DNA of 64,000 nt from Saccharicrinis sp963663905 (GTDB lineage Bacteria > Bacteroidota > Bacteroidia > Bacteroidales > Marinilabiliaceae), in NCBI GenBank assembly GCA_963663905.2, contig OY760657.1, positions 1 to 64,000 on the forward strand, given 5' to 3'. This document shows, one piece after another, positions 54,270 through 62,659 of the stretch. Under the pieces are notes generated by a model. The model had not been told where the DNA came from and searched no databases. It worked only from the letters and a program-made list of their open reading frames with translations. The position numbers and the translations under genes are program-made. The first letter of the stretch is position 1, and each line of letters begins with the position of its first letter.

Positions 54270-54297
54270 AGTCTATTGTCTAAAATCTAACGATCTG
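54270..54297. repeat. Short dispersed repeat, copy 2
   Basis: AGTCTATTG then TCTAAAATCTAACGATCTG, similar to 43978-44012. It lies just upstream of the PepSY-like gene. Confidence 0.4.
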
Positions 54298-54338
54298 TTA
54301 TCAATATTAATCTTTGTTTACATAAAAATTATCACAAC

Positions 54339-54656
54339 ATGAAAAAAAGTATTTTAATGGTATTTTTAGCTACAGGATTAGCTTATGTACCTGCGTTTTT
54401 TACTTCCGTAAATGCAACTCAATCAAAAAATGTTTTCTTGCAAGATCCATTAACATTTGTTGAAATAGAAATAAAAGATCTACCTGAGGAAATCGCAACG
54501 TCAGTGGCAAATGATTACACTGATACAATAATTAAATCTGCAGCATCAGCTGATTCTGCTACAGGTAAAAAAGTATACAAATTAACTTTAGGAATTAGTG
54601 GTGGAGAAGAGTCTATCGTATATTATAATGCGGATGGCTCCAAATATGAGGAATAA
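54339..54656 (+). CDS. Small secreted PepSY-like protein
   Basis: 105 residues. The signal peptide ends near SVNAT. The mature ~78 residues read as one PepSY-like/DUF2874-type unit: IKDLPEEIATSVANDYTDT, a helix, then KVYKLTLGISGGEESIVYYNADGSK. Such proteins are abundant in Bacteroidota; function is unknown, with inhibitor or binding roles suggested. Monocistronic with hairpins after it. Confidence 0.72.
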   Translation: MKKSILMVFLATGLAYVPAFFTSVNATQSKNVFLQDPLTFVEIEIKDLPEEIATSVANDYTDTIIKSAASADSATGKKVYKLTLGISGGEESIVYYNADGSKYEE

Positions 54657-54664
54657 ATTAATCG

Positions 54665-54694
54665 GGTGATTCCATAGAAATTAACAGAATCACC
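54665..54694 (+). terminator. Hairpin after the PepSY-like gene
   Basis: Perfect stem GGTGATTC/GAATCACC with a 14-base loop, eight bases after the stop. No real T-run, so it may protect the 3' end. Confidence 0.55.
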
Positions 54695-54813
54695 TTAAAC
54701 GAAAATGAAAAATTCGATAAGTTGAAAATACTTTAGGTTTATTTAAAATATAAAAGGTTTTAATTTCTGATAAAAATAAATAGAGCTAAGGAATTGTAAA
54801 TTGAAAATGCAAA

Positions 54814-54848
54814 AAAAAAGAAGGAGCTACAATAGCTCCTTCTTTTTT
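54814..54848. terminator. Bidirectional terminator overlapping a stop codon
   Basis: A 16-base perfect palindrome arm pair (AAAAAAGAAGGAGCTA and its complement) around CAA, with A and T runs for both directions. The right arm overlaps the stop codon of the minus-strand lipoprotein gene (54847-54849). Confidence 0.9.
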
Positions 54849-55671
54849 AGTAATATTTGTAAATCCTATCGCAAATAACTTTTAATGTATCGTTCATGTA
54901 GATATTCGCATTTGTCCAGTTTTTCATTTGATCGTATGATGTATATTCGACTTTAACATGGCTTAAAACATCATTTAATCCATTCATTGAGCGTGACATA
55001 TTGTAGAATCCATACTCATTATATGTTTGCTCCATACTATTAATTAATGAATCGTTTTGATTATATGTAAAGTCCTTCGTTACTCTGTTTTGGTTATCTC
55101 TTTCCAAAGTATATACTCGTTTTAAGTTATCCTCATTATCAAAATATTGCATTTTATACCAATATCCCAAAGAGTCATTTGTGAACTTCAGAGTTCTTTT
55201 AGTACTATCTGAGGTTATAAAAAGTTGTTCTGATTCAATAAATCCTGACTCATCAAAGTTGAATATGTCATATCGTCTAAGAGTGTCATCTTTATAATAA
55301 AAAGCCTTTTTTATTTTGCCATCAGTAATTTCTGTTTCCCATTTGCTTAAAAATTCATCTCCATTACTATATTCTGTTTTGGTAATTAGTCCGTTTTCTG
55401 CAAATGTCGCAACAAAATCATCCGACCATTGTAGACTGTCTCTTTCTTTCTTTGTAATTATAGCCCCTTTAATATAGCCATTGTCGGTTGGTAAAGCCCA
55501 ATAATTAATTTCTTGTACAGATTTTATTTGCCCATTCAATTGTTCTGGAAACACAAAATATGGAGTGTAGAAACCTAATGTAGTTGTTGGAGTTGGTTTA
55601 GGAGCAGGAGCATTGCAGGATATAAAAAATCCGGTTAAGATTAAAAATAATAGATAATAATAGCTTTTCAT
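54847..55671 (-). CDS. Hypothetical lipoprotein with YD-like repeats
   Basis: 274 residues from the ATG at 55671; an ATG 60 bases upstream would put 20 residues before the signal peptide. Lipobox FFISC (Cys19). The mature part has a Pro/Thr-rich stretch and then repeated short units with Asn-Gly turns and aromatic strands (FAENGLITKTEYSNGDEF, FNFDESGFIESEQLF, RDNQNRVTKDFTYNQND). This resembles the YD/RHS-like folding pattern. Function is unknown. Confidence 0.75.
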   Translation of the reverse strand: MKSYYYLLFLILTGFFISCNAPAPKPTPTTTLGFYTPYFVFPEQLNGQIKSVQEINYWALPTDNGYIKGAIITKKERDSLQWSDDFVATFAENGLITKTEYSNGDEFLSKWETEITDGKIKKAFYYKDDTLRRYDIFNFDESGFIESEQLFITSDSTKRTLKFTNDSLGYWYKMQYFDNEDNLKRVYTLERDNQNRVTKDFTYNQNDSLINSMEQTYNEYGFYNMSRSMNGLNDVLSHVKVEYTSYDQMKNWTNANIYMNDTLKVICDRIYKYY

Positions 55672-55741
55672 AACGGTAAGGGATTTAAGTAAACATCTAT
55701 TAAAGTTAAGGAGATAAATAATGGTAATCAATTATGGAATA

Positions 55742-55772
55742 TTTTTATGAATCGGCAATTCTTATATTTTTG
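55742..55772 (+). promoter_or_regulatory. Promoter of the CPBP protease gene
   Basis: TTTT at 55742-55745, 19 bases, then the perfect -7 box TATTTTTG at 55765-55772, 17 bases before the ATG. Confidence 0.58.
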
Positions 55773-55789
55773 TCAGAAATTTAATCGTT

Positions 55790-56590
55790 ATGGAAAATCA
55801 GGAATATAGATCTTATCCAAGTATTGCTCAGAGTTGGGGAATTGTTGGTATTGCTATTGTAGCACAATTAGTTTTAGCTCCGGTGTATGTCGGTACAATT
55901 TCGTCATTGGGGAAGGATTTAGCAATGCTTTTTTACTATGTTTTAACTATAGGAGGAGCTTTTGCTTTTGCCCATTATATAAGGAAAAAAGAAACCGGAA
56001 TTGCTAATTATCCTATTGCAGTTGATTCGGTAAAAATAATATTATTGTCAGCCGTTTTTACTATCGCACTTGGTTTTGGGGTTACTGATCCTATTGCAAG
56101 CCTAATCCCAATGCCTGACTATGTAAAGCAGGCATTTTCTGATATGATGGGAGGTAAAGGTATTTTCGCTTTTCTTACTATTGCAATTGCAGCTCCTATT
56201 TTGGAGGAATTAATATTTAGAGGAGTGATCCTTGATGGTTTACTAAAGAAATACTCCCCTAAGAAAGCCATTTTTATTTCAAGCTTTCTTTTTGCTTTTT
56301 TACATTTAAATCCATGGCAGTTTATAGGAGCTATGGCTATTGGTAGTTTTGCTGGTTATATCTATTATAAATCAAATAATCTGTTACTTGCGATTATTAT
56401 TCATTTTGTAAATAATGGTTTTGCATTTTTAATGTCCCTATCGGTAGATCTTAAGGAAGAAATGGGGAAAACAGTTGTGGAATCATATGGGGGCATTATT
56501 AACGCTATTTTAATTATTACGGGAAGTATAGTTGTTGCATTATTATGTCTGTTTTTAATTAATAAGGAGTTTAAAAAGAAAGAAGAATAA
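55790..56590 (+). CDS. CPBP-family intramembrane metalloprotease (CAAX protease-like)
   Basis: 266 residues with about seven membrane helices. The three catalytic motifs are in order: EELIFRG (~residue 142, EExxxR), FAFLHLNP (FxxxH) and HFVNN (HxxxN). Members cleave membrane substrates or process bacteriocin-type peptides; the target is unknown here. Monocistronic, with its own promoter. Confidence 0.93.
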   Translation: MENQEYRSYPSIAQSWGIVGIAIVAQLVLAPVYVGTISSLGKDLAMLFYYVLTIGGAFAFAHYIRKKETGIANYPIAVDSVKIILLSAVFTIALGFGVTDPIASLIPMPDYVKQAFSDMMGGKGIFAFLTIAIAAPILEELIFRGVILDGLLKKYSPKKAIFISSFLFAFLHLNPWQFIGAMAIGSFAGYIYYKSNNLLLAIIIHFVNNGFAFLMSLSVDLKEEMGKTVVESYGGIINAILIITGSIVVALLCLFLINKEFKKKEE

Positions 56591-56684
56591 AAAAAAGTAA
56601 AATATTTTTACTAGTCTTTAATGTTTATATTCAGGTTTTTGTACTGGTTTAGGCTTTCTTTTTAAGAAAAAATATCAAAAAGAA

Positions 56685-56716
56685 TTTGGTAGTGGTAAAT
56701 AAAGCTACTATATTTG
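56685..56716 (+). promoter_or_regulatory. Promoter of the first initiator tRNA gene
   Basis: TTTG at 56685-56688, 20 bases, TATATTTG at 56709-56716: the cleanest -33/-7 match in the window, 38 bases before the tRNA. Confidence 0.75.
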
Positions 56717-56754
56717 CAACCGCAAAAAAGGAAACAATTATTGTTAAGATATAT

Positions 56755-56827
56755 TGCGGGGTGGAGCAGTTGGTAGCTCGTTGGGCTCATAACCCAAAGG
56801 CCGTCAGTTCGAGTCTGGCCCCCGCTA
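56755..56827 (+). tRNA. tRNA-fMet (initiator), anticodon CAT, copy 1
   Basis: Seventy-three bases; CCA is not encoded. Acceptor positions 2-7 GCGGGG pair with CCCCGC, while 1 and 72 are both T and do not pair. The anticodon arm TTGGG-CTCATAA-CCCAA carries the three consecutive G-C pairs of initiators. T-loop TTCGAGT. The unpaired 1:72 position and the GGG/CCC run mark it as the initiator, not the elongator Met tRNA. Confidence 0.93.
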
Positions 56828-56831
56828 CTAT

Positions 56832-56863
56832 AACCAAAAGAAACGTTCTTTTGGTTTTATTTT
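56832..56863 (+). terminator. Terminator after tRNA-fMet copy 1
   Basis: Stem AACCAAAAGAA/TTCTTTTGGTT with loop ACG, followed by TTATTTT. Confidence 0.8.
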
Positions 56864-56868
56864 GAAAA

Positions 56869-56876
56869 TAACTTTG
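56869..56876 (+). promoter_or_regulatory. -7 box TAACTTTG for tRNA-fMet copy 2
   Basis: Perfect TAnnTTTG, 25 bases before the second tRNA. The -33 region overlaps the first terminator and is poor. Confidence 0.5.
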
Positions 56877-56901
56877 TGCAAATGCGCAGTTAAAAATATA
56901 C

Positions 56902-56974
56902 TGCGGGGTGGAGCAGTTGGTAGCTCGTTGGGCTCATAACCCAAAGGCCGTCAGTTCGAGTCTGGCCCCCGCTA
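56902..56974 (+). tRNA. tRNA-fMet (initiator), anticodon CAT, copy 2
   Basis: Identical over all 73 bases to copy 1, and followed by the same CTA. It arose by tandem duplication of a unit of 147 bases (56755 to 56902). It has its own terminator. Confidence 0.93.
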
Positions 56975-56982
56975 CTAAAGAG

Positions 56983-57014
56983 AGGTTGATAATGAAAATT
57001 ATCAACCTTTTTTT
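56983..57014 (+). terminator. Terminator after tRNA-fMet copy 2
   Basis: Perfect 11-bp stem AGGTTGATAAT/ATTATCAACCT with loop GAAA, followed by T to 57014. Confidence 0.92.
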
Positions 57015-57172
57015 ATTTCTATATATTTATCTTTTAGTTTTTGACTGTATTTTTATTGAATATATCTACCAGATTAGGTTGGTGTTTTAAAAGGAGTCAA
57101 ACAATATTTTCTCAAATGAGAATATACTTCTTGAGGTTATCTCAATTTTTATTAAACCATAACAAACAACAG

Positions 57173-58561
57173 ATGAAACAAAGTGTCATAGTTTTTAAAT
57201 TAGAATTGGTAACAATATTGTTATCACTTGTTTTTAATAGTTGTGTTACAAATACTATTGACGGAAAATGGAATAGTCATGTAACTAATAGCCCAATTAA
57301 ATATAGAGTTTTAAACCCTGTAAATCCAAAGAAAGACTTTAATGGTGAATATATGACCGTTGTATATTTAGAAAATCTTTCGTTAAAAAAAATAGGTCGA
57401 AATTCATTGGATGAGGATGTCGATTGGTTACTTACAAATGGTTATCGAGTTGTTGAATTAGACTATGATAATCATGAAAGTGCAGTTACTCCATTTATTA
57501 ATAAAGACATTATTGCAATAAATGATTCTATAGCTTCCGGAAACTTTTGTGAATTAAAGGATTGTTCCAGGTATAGATCCTATGTTTTGTTTGAAGGATA
57601 CAGAATTGCCAGAGATGTTTCTTATTTTAAAGATAATCCATTGGTTTATAATTGGCCTAATGAATATCAAGAAGGAGATTCTCTAAATATGGATATAATT
57701 TATCCAGCCAATCCGGTTGAATCTGCGCCTGTTATCTTGTCTTTTTCTTACTCAAATAGTTATGCAACTTATGATTCAGATAAAGGGATGTTGATTGATG
57801 TGAATAAAAATCAGCGGTTAAATTTAGGTAATACACTTGCCGGTTTTAATGATTCGTTTTTGGAGGGAGCTCCAGCTAATGGTATCGCATGGGCAATAGC
57901 AGATCATCCTAAATATTGTTCATGGGGTAAAGGGAAGCCTGTTGATGGGCCAAATGATGCATATAAGTCTTATCAGGTAAACCCTGACGCTGCACAAAAA
58001 GTAAAATCTGCAATACGCACATTAAGAGCCAAAGGTCAGGAGCTTGGATTATCAGGTGACATTGGTGTATTTGGATTCTCAAGAGGATCGGATGCAGGTT
58101 CGATGTCTGTAGGAGATAAGATTGTTCCTGAATTTGAGAATGCAGGTTTATTTACTGATGTTTCAGATAAAGTGCAAGTAGCTGTTCTTGGACCTGGAGT
58201 TTTTGATTTTACCAGAATATATAAAGTGTTGAATGACGGAGATAAAAATTTGGAAGGCCGTTGTCCTTGGGCTTGGGGTGATTTAGATAAAAATTATGAT
58301 TTATGGAAAACTATGGGATCATCATTTTTAGTTGAAACCTCAGCTTCAGCTCCGGTAATGTTCTTTTATAATAGTGATGACAGTCCCTATTATCATGATC
58401 AGGTAACGAGTTTAAAAGGAAAGCTGGATTCTTTGGGAGTAAAAACATTTTTGTTAAAGGATTATGGAAAAGGTCATGCTATACCACAAAAGCCCGAAGA
58501 TTTAAGCAAAATGTATGATTTTATGATTTCATTTTTGAATCCACCTGTAGTTACTAAATAG
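57173..58561 (+). CDS. Lipoprotein alpha/beta-hydrolase
   Basis: 462 residues from the ATG at 57173; upstream in-frame ATGs exist but precede the lipoprotein signal. Lipobox VFNSC (Cys~23). After a ~180-residue N-terminal region comes an alpha/beta-hydrolase: nucleophile elbow GFSRGSDAG (Ser near residue 304), an Asp in FYNSDDSPYYHDQ and the catalytic His in GKGHAIPQ. PANGIAWAIADHPKY and CPWAWGDLDKNYDLW are less usual inserts. It is likely an esterase or peptidase of the cell envelope; the substrate is unknown. It starts after the tRNA terminator with a long leader and is monocistronic. Confidence 0.82.
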   Translation: MKQSVIVFKLELVTILLSLVFNSCVTNTIDGKWNSHVTNSPIKYRVLNPVNPKKDFNGEYMTVVYLENLSLKKIGRNSLDEDVDWLLTNGYRVVELDYDNHESAVTPFINKDIIAINDSIASGNFCELKDCSRYRSYVLFEGYRIARDVSYFKDNPLVYNWPNEYQEGDSLNMDIIYPANPVESAPVILSFSYSNSYATYDSDKGMLIDVNKNQRLNLGNTLAGFNDSFLEGAPANGIAWAIADHPKYCSWGKGKPVDGPNDAYKSYQVNPDAAQKVKSAIRTLRAKGQELGLSGDIGVFGFSRGSDAGSMSVGDKIVPEFENAGLFTDVSDKVQVAVLGPGVFDFTRIYKVLNDGDKNLEGRCPWAWGDLDKNYDLWKTMGSSFLVETSASAPVMFFYNSDDSPYYHDQVTSLKGKLDSLGVKTFLLKDYGKGHAIPQKPEDLSKMYDFMISFLNPPVVTK

Positions 58562-58655
58562 TTATCTATTAATAATTATTGTGATTTCTATCGGTTCTTT
58601 ACACCGAGATTCATCTTTGTTTTTAAAATAAAATCTGCCGACTGGTTTTATTTTT

Positions 58656-58663
58656 TAACTTTG
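58656..58663 (+). promoter_or_regulatory. -7 box TAACTTTG before the M23 peptidase gene
   Basis: Matches TAnnTTTG, 33 bases before the ATG. No clear -33 TTTG. Confidence 0.45.
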
Positions 58664-58696
58664 TGTACAAAAATTTTCTAGGAGTAGTTTTAAGAT

Positions 58697-59578
58697 ATGG
58701 AGAATTCCAAAGAGAAAAAAAATTTCTTTCAAAAGATCCGAAATAAGTACCGTTTGGCCATATTCAATGAGCAAACATACGAGGAATTATGGGCCATGCG
58801 TCTTTCCCGATTAAATGTTTTTACAGTGTTAGGTACTGCAGTAGTTATTCTTATTGTGCTTGTATCTCTTTTAATAGCATATACAGGTTTGAAAGAATAC
58901 ATTCCCGGATTTCCGGATGGTAATGAACGGATTTTAATGGTTCGTAATGTAAACAGGGTAGATTCGTTAATTCAGGAAATAGAAAAGAGAGATGAGTTTT
59001 TTAAATCAATAAAAGCTGTGGTGCAAGGTGAGATTCCTCCTATGGAAGAGATGGAGTCAGAGTCTAATACAAATCAAAACAGAAACGTTGCTCCAATATC
59101 TTTTGACAAAAGTAAAGCAGACGAAGATTTTAGAGAAAAAGTTGAGAAAGAAGAAAAGTATAATTTGTCAGTGCTTTCACCAAGTTCTAAAATCCCGGAA
59201 TTAAATCAGGTATATTTTTATACACCATTAAAAGGATTTGTAGTTAAAAAATATATTGAGGCAGAAAATCATTTTGGAGTTGATATAGTAGCCAAGCCAG
59301 GTGAAACTGTTTTATCTATAATGAAAGGAACTGTAATCTTTTCAGGTTGGACTGTTGAAACGGGTTATGTTTTAATGATTCAGCATGGAAACAACATCAT
59401 ATCAGCATACAAACATAATTCAAAATTACTGAAAAACACAGGCGATAAAGTAGAAGCAGGAGAAGCAATCGCTAATGTTGGAAATTCAGGTGAGCTGACA
59501 ACTGGTCCTCATTTGCATTTTGAATTGTGGTACCAAGGTAAAGCTGTAGATCCGGAAGATTATATTTTATTTGAATAA
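58697..59578 (+). CDS. M23-family metallopeptidase, membrane-anchored
   Basis: 293 residues. A cytoplasmic start of ~37 residues leads to one membrane helix (~38-62), then a charged linker. The C-terminal LytM/M23 domain (~175-290) has zinc-binding HFGVDIV (HxxxD), and GPHLHFELW (HxH) with LMIQHGNNIISAYKH before it. It cuts or senses peptidoglycan peptide cross-links, or activates amidases. dxr starts 21 bases downstream, a conserved adjacency in Bacteroidota. Confidence 0.93.
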   Translation: MENSKEKKNFFQKIRNKYRLAIFNEQTYEELWAMRLSRLNVFTVLGTAVVILIVLVSLLIAYTGLKEYIPGFPDGNERILMVRNVNRVDSLIQEIEKRDEFFKSIKAVVQGEIPPMEEMESESNTNQNRNVAPISFDKSKADEDFREKVEKEEKYNLSVLSPSSKIPELNQVYFYTPLKGFVVKKYIEAENHFGVDIVAKPGETVLSIMKGTVIFSGWTVETGYVLMIQHGNNIISAYKHNSKLLKNTGDKVEAGEAIANVGNSGELTTGPHLHFELWYQGKAVDPEDYILFE

Positions 59579-59599
59579 CATTTTTATTACCAGGATAGT

Positions 59600-60754
59600 A
59601 TGAAGAAGCGGGTAGCAGTACTAGGATCAACAGGATCTATAGGAACACAAACCCTGGAAGTTATTTCTAAACACCCAGATAAATTTGAAGTAGAAGTATT
59701 AACCGCCAATAATAGTATAGGCAGATTGATTGAGCAATGTCATCAGTTTCAGCCTAATGTTGTTGTGATAGGTAATAAAGATAAATATGGCCAATTAAAA
59801 GAGGCTCTAATAGACTTGCCCATTAAAGTATATGCAGGTAGTGATGCTATTGCACAGGTAGTTGAAATGGGCACTGTAGATGTGGTTTTAACTGCAATGG
59901 TTGGTTTTTCCGGTTTATTGCCAACAATAAATGCCATAAAAGCCAAAAAAACTATTGCATTGGCCAATAAGGAAACATTAGTTGTTGCTGGAGAAATTAT
60001 AACTCAACTTGCTGCAGAAAATAATGTTGCCATACTACCGGTTGATTCTGAACACTCAGCGATATTTCAATGTTTAGCTGGTGAGTTTCAAAATCCTATT
60101 GAAAAAATTTATTTAACCGCTTCAGGTGGTCCTTTTAGAGGAAAAAACAAATCTTTTTTAGAAACGGTTACTCCTGCGCAGGCTCTGAATCATCCTAACT
60201 GGGATATGGGTAATAAGATTACTATTGATTCTGCTAGCCTTATGAATAAAGGATTAGAAGTAATTGAAGCTCGTTGGTTATTTGGATTAAAAGCAGAACA
60301 GATTGATGTAATTGTTCATCCTCAAAGTATTATTCATAGTATTGCTCAATTTGAAGATGGTTCCATGAAAGCACAAATGGGATTACCAGATATGAGATTG
60401 CCTATTCAGTATGCATTAACATACCCGGAAAGAAATAAATCCGATTTTGAAAGGTTTAATTTTATGGATTATCCCAGTCTTACTTTTGAAAAACCTGATC
60501 TGGAATCATTTCGTAATCTTGCAATTGCTTTTGATGCAATGAAAAAAGGTGGTAATATGCCTTGCATTATTAATGCTGCAAATGAAATTGTAGTAGATGC
60601 ATTTTTACAGAATAAAATTGGTTTCCTTAAAATGAGCGATGTAATTGAAGAAACAATGGAGAAAGCCACATTTATGAGTAAGCCAACTTTTGAAAATTAT
60701 TTGGAATCAGATAAAGAAGCTCGCAAGATTGCACAATCGATAATCGGATTTTAG
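59600..60754 (+). CDS. dxr: 1-deoxy-D-xylulose 5-phosphate reductoisomerase
   Basis: 384 residues, typical length. NADPH motif GSTGSIGTQTLEV (~8-20). It has LANKETLVVAG; the metal and substrate loop PVDSEHSAIFQ; TASGGPFRG; and DSASLMNKGLEVIEARWLF with the second metal ligand Glu; and HPQSIIHS. It carries out the first committed step of the MEP isoprenoid pathway. It probably shares a transcript with the M23 gene upstream. Confidence 0.97.
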   Translation: MKKRVAVLGSTGSIGTQTLEVISKHPDKFEVEVLTANNSIGRLIEQCHQFQPNVVVIGNKDKYGQLKEALIDLPIKVYAGSDAIAQVVEMGTVDVVLTAMVGFSGLLPTINAIKAKKTIALANKETLVVAGEIITQLAAENNVAILPVDSEHSAIFQCLAGEFQNPIEKIYLTASGGPFRGKNKSFLETVTPAQALNHPNWDMGNKITIDSASLMNKGLEVIEARWLFGLKAEQIDVIVHPQSIIHSIAQFEDGSMKAQMGLPDMRLPIQYALTYPERNKSDFERFNFMDYPSLTFEKPDLESFRNLAIAFDAMKKGGNMPCIINAANEIVVDAFLQNKIGFLKMSDVIEETMEKATFMSKPTFENYLESDKEARKIAQSIIGF

Positions 60755-60877
60755 TTTTTGAATAAATAATATTGTTGAATTACTTGAGTTTTTTCAAAAG
60801 GTTCATTTTTGTGTTAACAACTTGTTATTTCTTTTGTTATCGCGTTAGTTAAAACTAGGGTAAGATTAAAAAAAGAA

Positions 60878-60885
60878 TATATTTG
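60878..60885 (+). promoter_or_regulatory. -7 box TATATTTG for rseP
   Basis: Perfect TAnnTTTG, 26 bases before the ATG at 60912. -33 not clear. Confidence 0.5.
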
Positions 60886-60911
60886 TATCTTAATTTTTGA
60901 AATAGAAATAA

Positions 60912-62228
60912 ATGGAAATTTTAATAAAGGCGGGGCAGTTAATTTTAAGTCTTTCTATATTAGTGATCTTGCATGAATTTGGTCACTTCTTTTTTGCAAA
61001 ACTTTTTAAAACCAGAGTTGAGAAATTTTACTTGTTTTTTGATCCATGGTTTTCTCTTTTTAAGTTTAAAAAAGGAGATACAGAGTATGGAGTAGGTTGG
61101 TTGCCACTTGGTGGTTATGTGAAAATATCCGGGATGATTGATGAATCAATGGATAAGGAAGCTATGAAGGAAGAGCCAAAACCATATGAGTTTAGATCAA
61201 AGCCTGCATACCAGCGATTATTAATTATGGTTGGTGGAGTTTTAGTTAACTTCATTCTTGCATTTTTTATATTTTGGATGATCCTTTTTAAATGGGGAGA
61301 GGGTTATATCGATGTTAAAGATGCTTCCTATGGATTAGCTTATCATCCGATAGCTCATGACTTAGGCCTTGAAGATGGTGATGTTGTTACGGCTGTTGAT
61401 ACATTTCAGGTTCAGACTGCTTCTGATATTCAATCATTAATCTTACTTGAAGGAGCTAAAGAAATTACAGTTCAAAGGAATGATTCTACTTTTAAATTAT
61501 CGATTCCAGCTGATTTTTCTCAAAAATTCCTGGAAAATGAAGTGAAACTGTTAGCTATTGAACGTGTTCCTTCTGTTGTAGATTCTGTTCTTGTGAATAA
61601 TAAAGCTGCTGAGGCAGGAATTAGAAAAGGCGATGTTTTCAAAACTATAAATGGGAAAGATGCTAGTTTTGCTCGTTTGGCAACTAAAATATTTCAGGAA
61701 AATGCAGGTCAACGTGTAGTAATTGAGTTAATAAGGGATGAGCAAATTTTGACCTTAAGTTGTAATGTTACAAAGAAAGGTAAAGTAGGCTTAGGCTGGA
61801 ATAATAATATTTTTAACATTACTCATGTAAAATATGGATTTTGGGAGGCATTACCTGCCGGTATTAATAAAGGAATTGATACCCTTGTTGGTTATGTGAA
61901 GCAATTCAAATTAGTGTTTACAAAGGCAGGAGTAAAGCAATTGGGAGGCTTTGGTGCAATTGGAAATCTTTTCCCTCCAACATGGGATTGGTCATCATTC
62001 TGGTCTTTAACAGGTTTTCTTTCTATTGTGTTGGCATTTATGAATATTTTGCCAATTCCAGCATTAGATGGTGGACATGTACTATTTTTACTTTATGAAA
62101 TGATATCTGGTCGCAAACCAAGTGAAAAGTTTCTTGAGTATGCTCAGGTTGCCGGTATGATATTGTTACTTAGTTTGCTTTTATTTGCAAATGGTAATGA
62201 TATATTCAGAATGATTTTTAAAAGTTAG
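60912..62228 (+). CDS. rseP: RseP, site-2 intramembrane zinc protease
   Basis: 438 residues. HEFGH near residue 22 lies in the first membrane helix. Two PDZ domains are at about 125-200 and 205-285 (IRKGDVFKTINGKD in the second). The C-terminal membrane helices carry NILPIPALDGGH, the third zinc ligand motif. It cleaves anti-sigma factors and remnant signal peptides in the inner membrane. tatA follows after 42 bases. Confidence 0.95.
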   Translation: MEILIKAGQLILSLSILVILHEFGHFFFAKLFKTRVEKFYLFFDPWFSLFKFKKGDTEYGVGWLPLGGYVKISGMIDESMDKEAMKEEPKPYEFRSKPAYQRLLIMVGGVLVNFILAFFIFWMILFKWGEGYIDVKDASYGLAYHPIAHDLGLEDGDVVTAVDTFQVQTASDIQSLILLEGAKEITVQRNDSTFKLSIPADFSQKFLENEVKLLAIERVPSVVDSVLVNNKAAEAGIRKGDVFKTINGKDASFARLATKIFQENAGQRVVIELIRDEQILTLSCNVTKKGKVGLGWNNNIFNITHVKYGFWEALPAGINKGIDTLVGYVKQFKLVFTKAGVKQLGGFGAIGNLFPPTWDWSSFWSLTGFLSIVLAFMNILPIPALDGGHVLFLLYEMISGRKPSEKFLEYAQVAGMILLLSLLLFANGNDIFRMIFKS

Positions 62229-62270
62229 GTTTTTAATTGTTAAATTTGAATGAATTAAAATTATTTAAAT

Positions 62271-62474
62271 ATGTTTTTGAACTCAATTTATATATGTGGT
62301 TTCTTAGGTGGATATGAGTGGATTGTTATTATTTTGGCAATTGTACTTTTATTTGGAGGTCGAAAAATTCCTGAATTAATGAAAGGCCTGGGACAAGGTA
62401 TGAAGGAGTTTAAGAAAGCAAAGAATGATTTTACGACTGAAACAAAAGAAGATAATTCTGATAAGAAGAATTAA
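62271..62474 (+). CDS. tatA: TatA/E-family twin-arginine translocase subunit
   Basis: 67 residues. A short N-terminus and one membrane helix (~12-30, EWIVIILAIVLLFGG) lead to the hinge RKIPELMKGLGQGMKEFKKA, the amphipathic helix of TatA, and a charged tail. It is the pore-forming subunit for export of folded proteins; tatC is not in the window. It is probably co-transcribed with rseP and ended by a strong terminator. Confidence 0.93.
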   Translation: MFLNSIYICGFLGGYEWIVIILAIVLLFGGRKIPELMKGLGQGMKEFKKAKNDFTTETKEDNSDKKN

Positions 62475-62497
62475 TCTATTAAATTGATAAAGGTTTT

Positions 62498-62528
62498 AAG
62501 GCTGATAGCATTTGTTATCAGCCTTTTT
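62498..62528 (+). terminator. Terminator after tatA
   Basis: Perfect 10-bp stem AAGGCTGATA/TATCAGCCTT and a T-run to 62528. Confidence 0.88.
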
Positions 62529-62659
62529 GTTTATATAATTGACATGTTTTGATATATGTTGTAACTTATTATATGGTTGAAACTACCAGTATTTTGGGAT
62601 AGCTAAAAAGATGATTATACTACTAATGTATTTTTTGTAATAACAAAAGGATATAGAAA

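Noticed and set aside
56908..57090. Short frame starting inside the second tRNA
   Set aside because: It runs through the tRNA and its terminator; an artefact of chance ATG and open frame.
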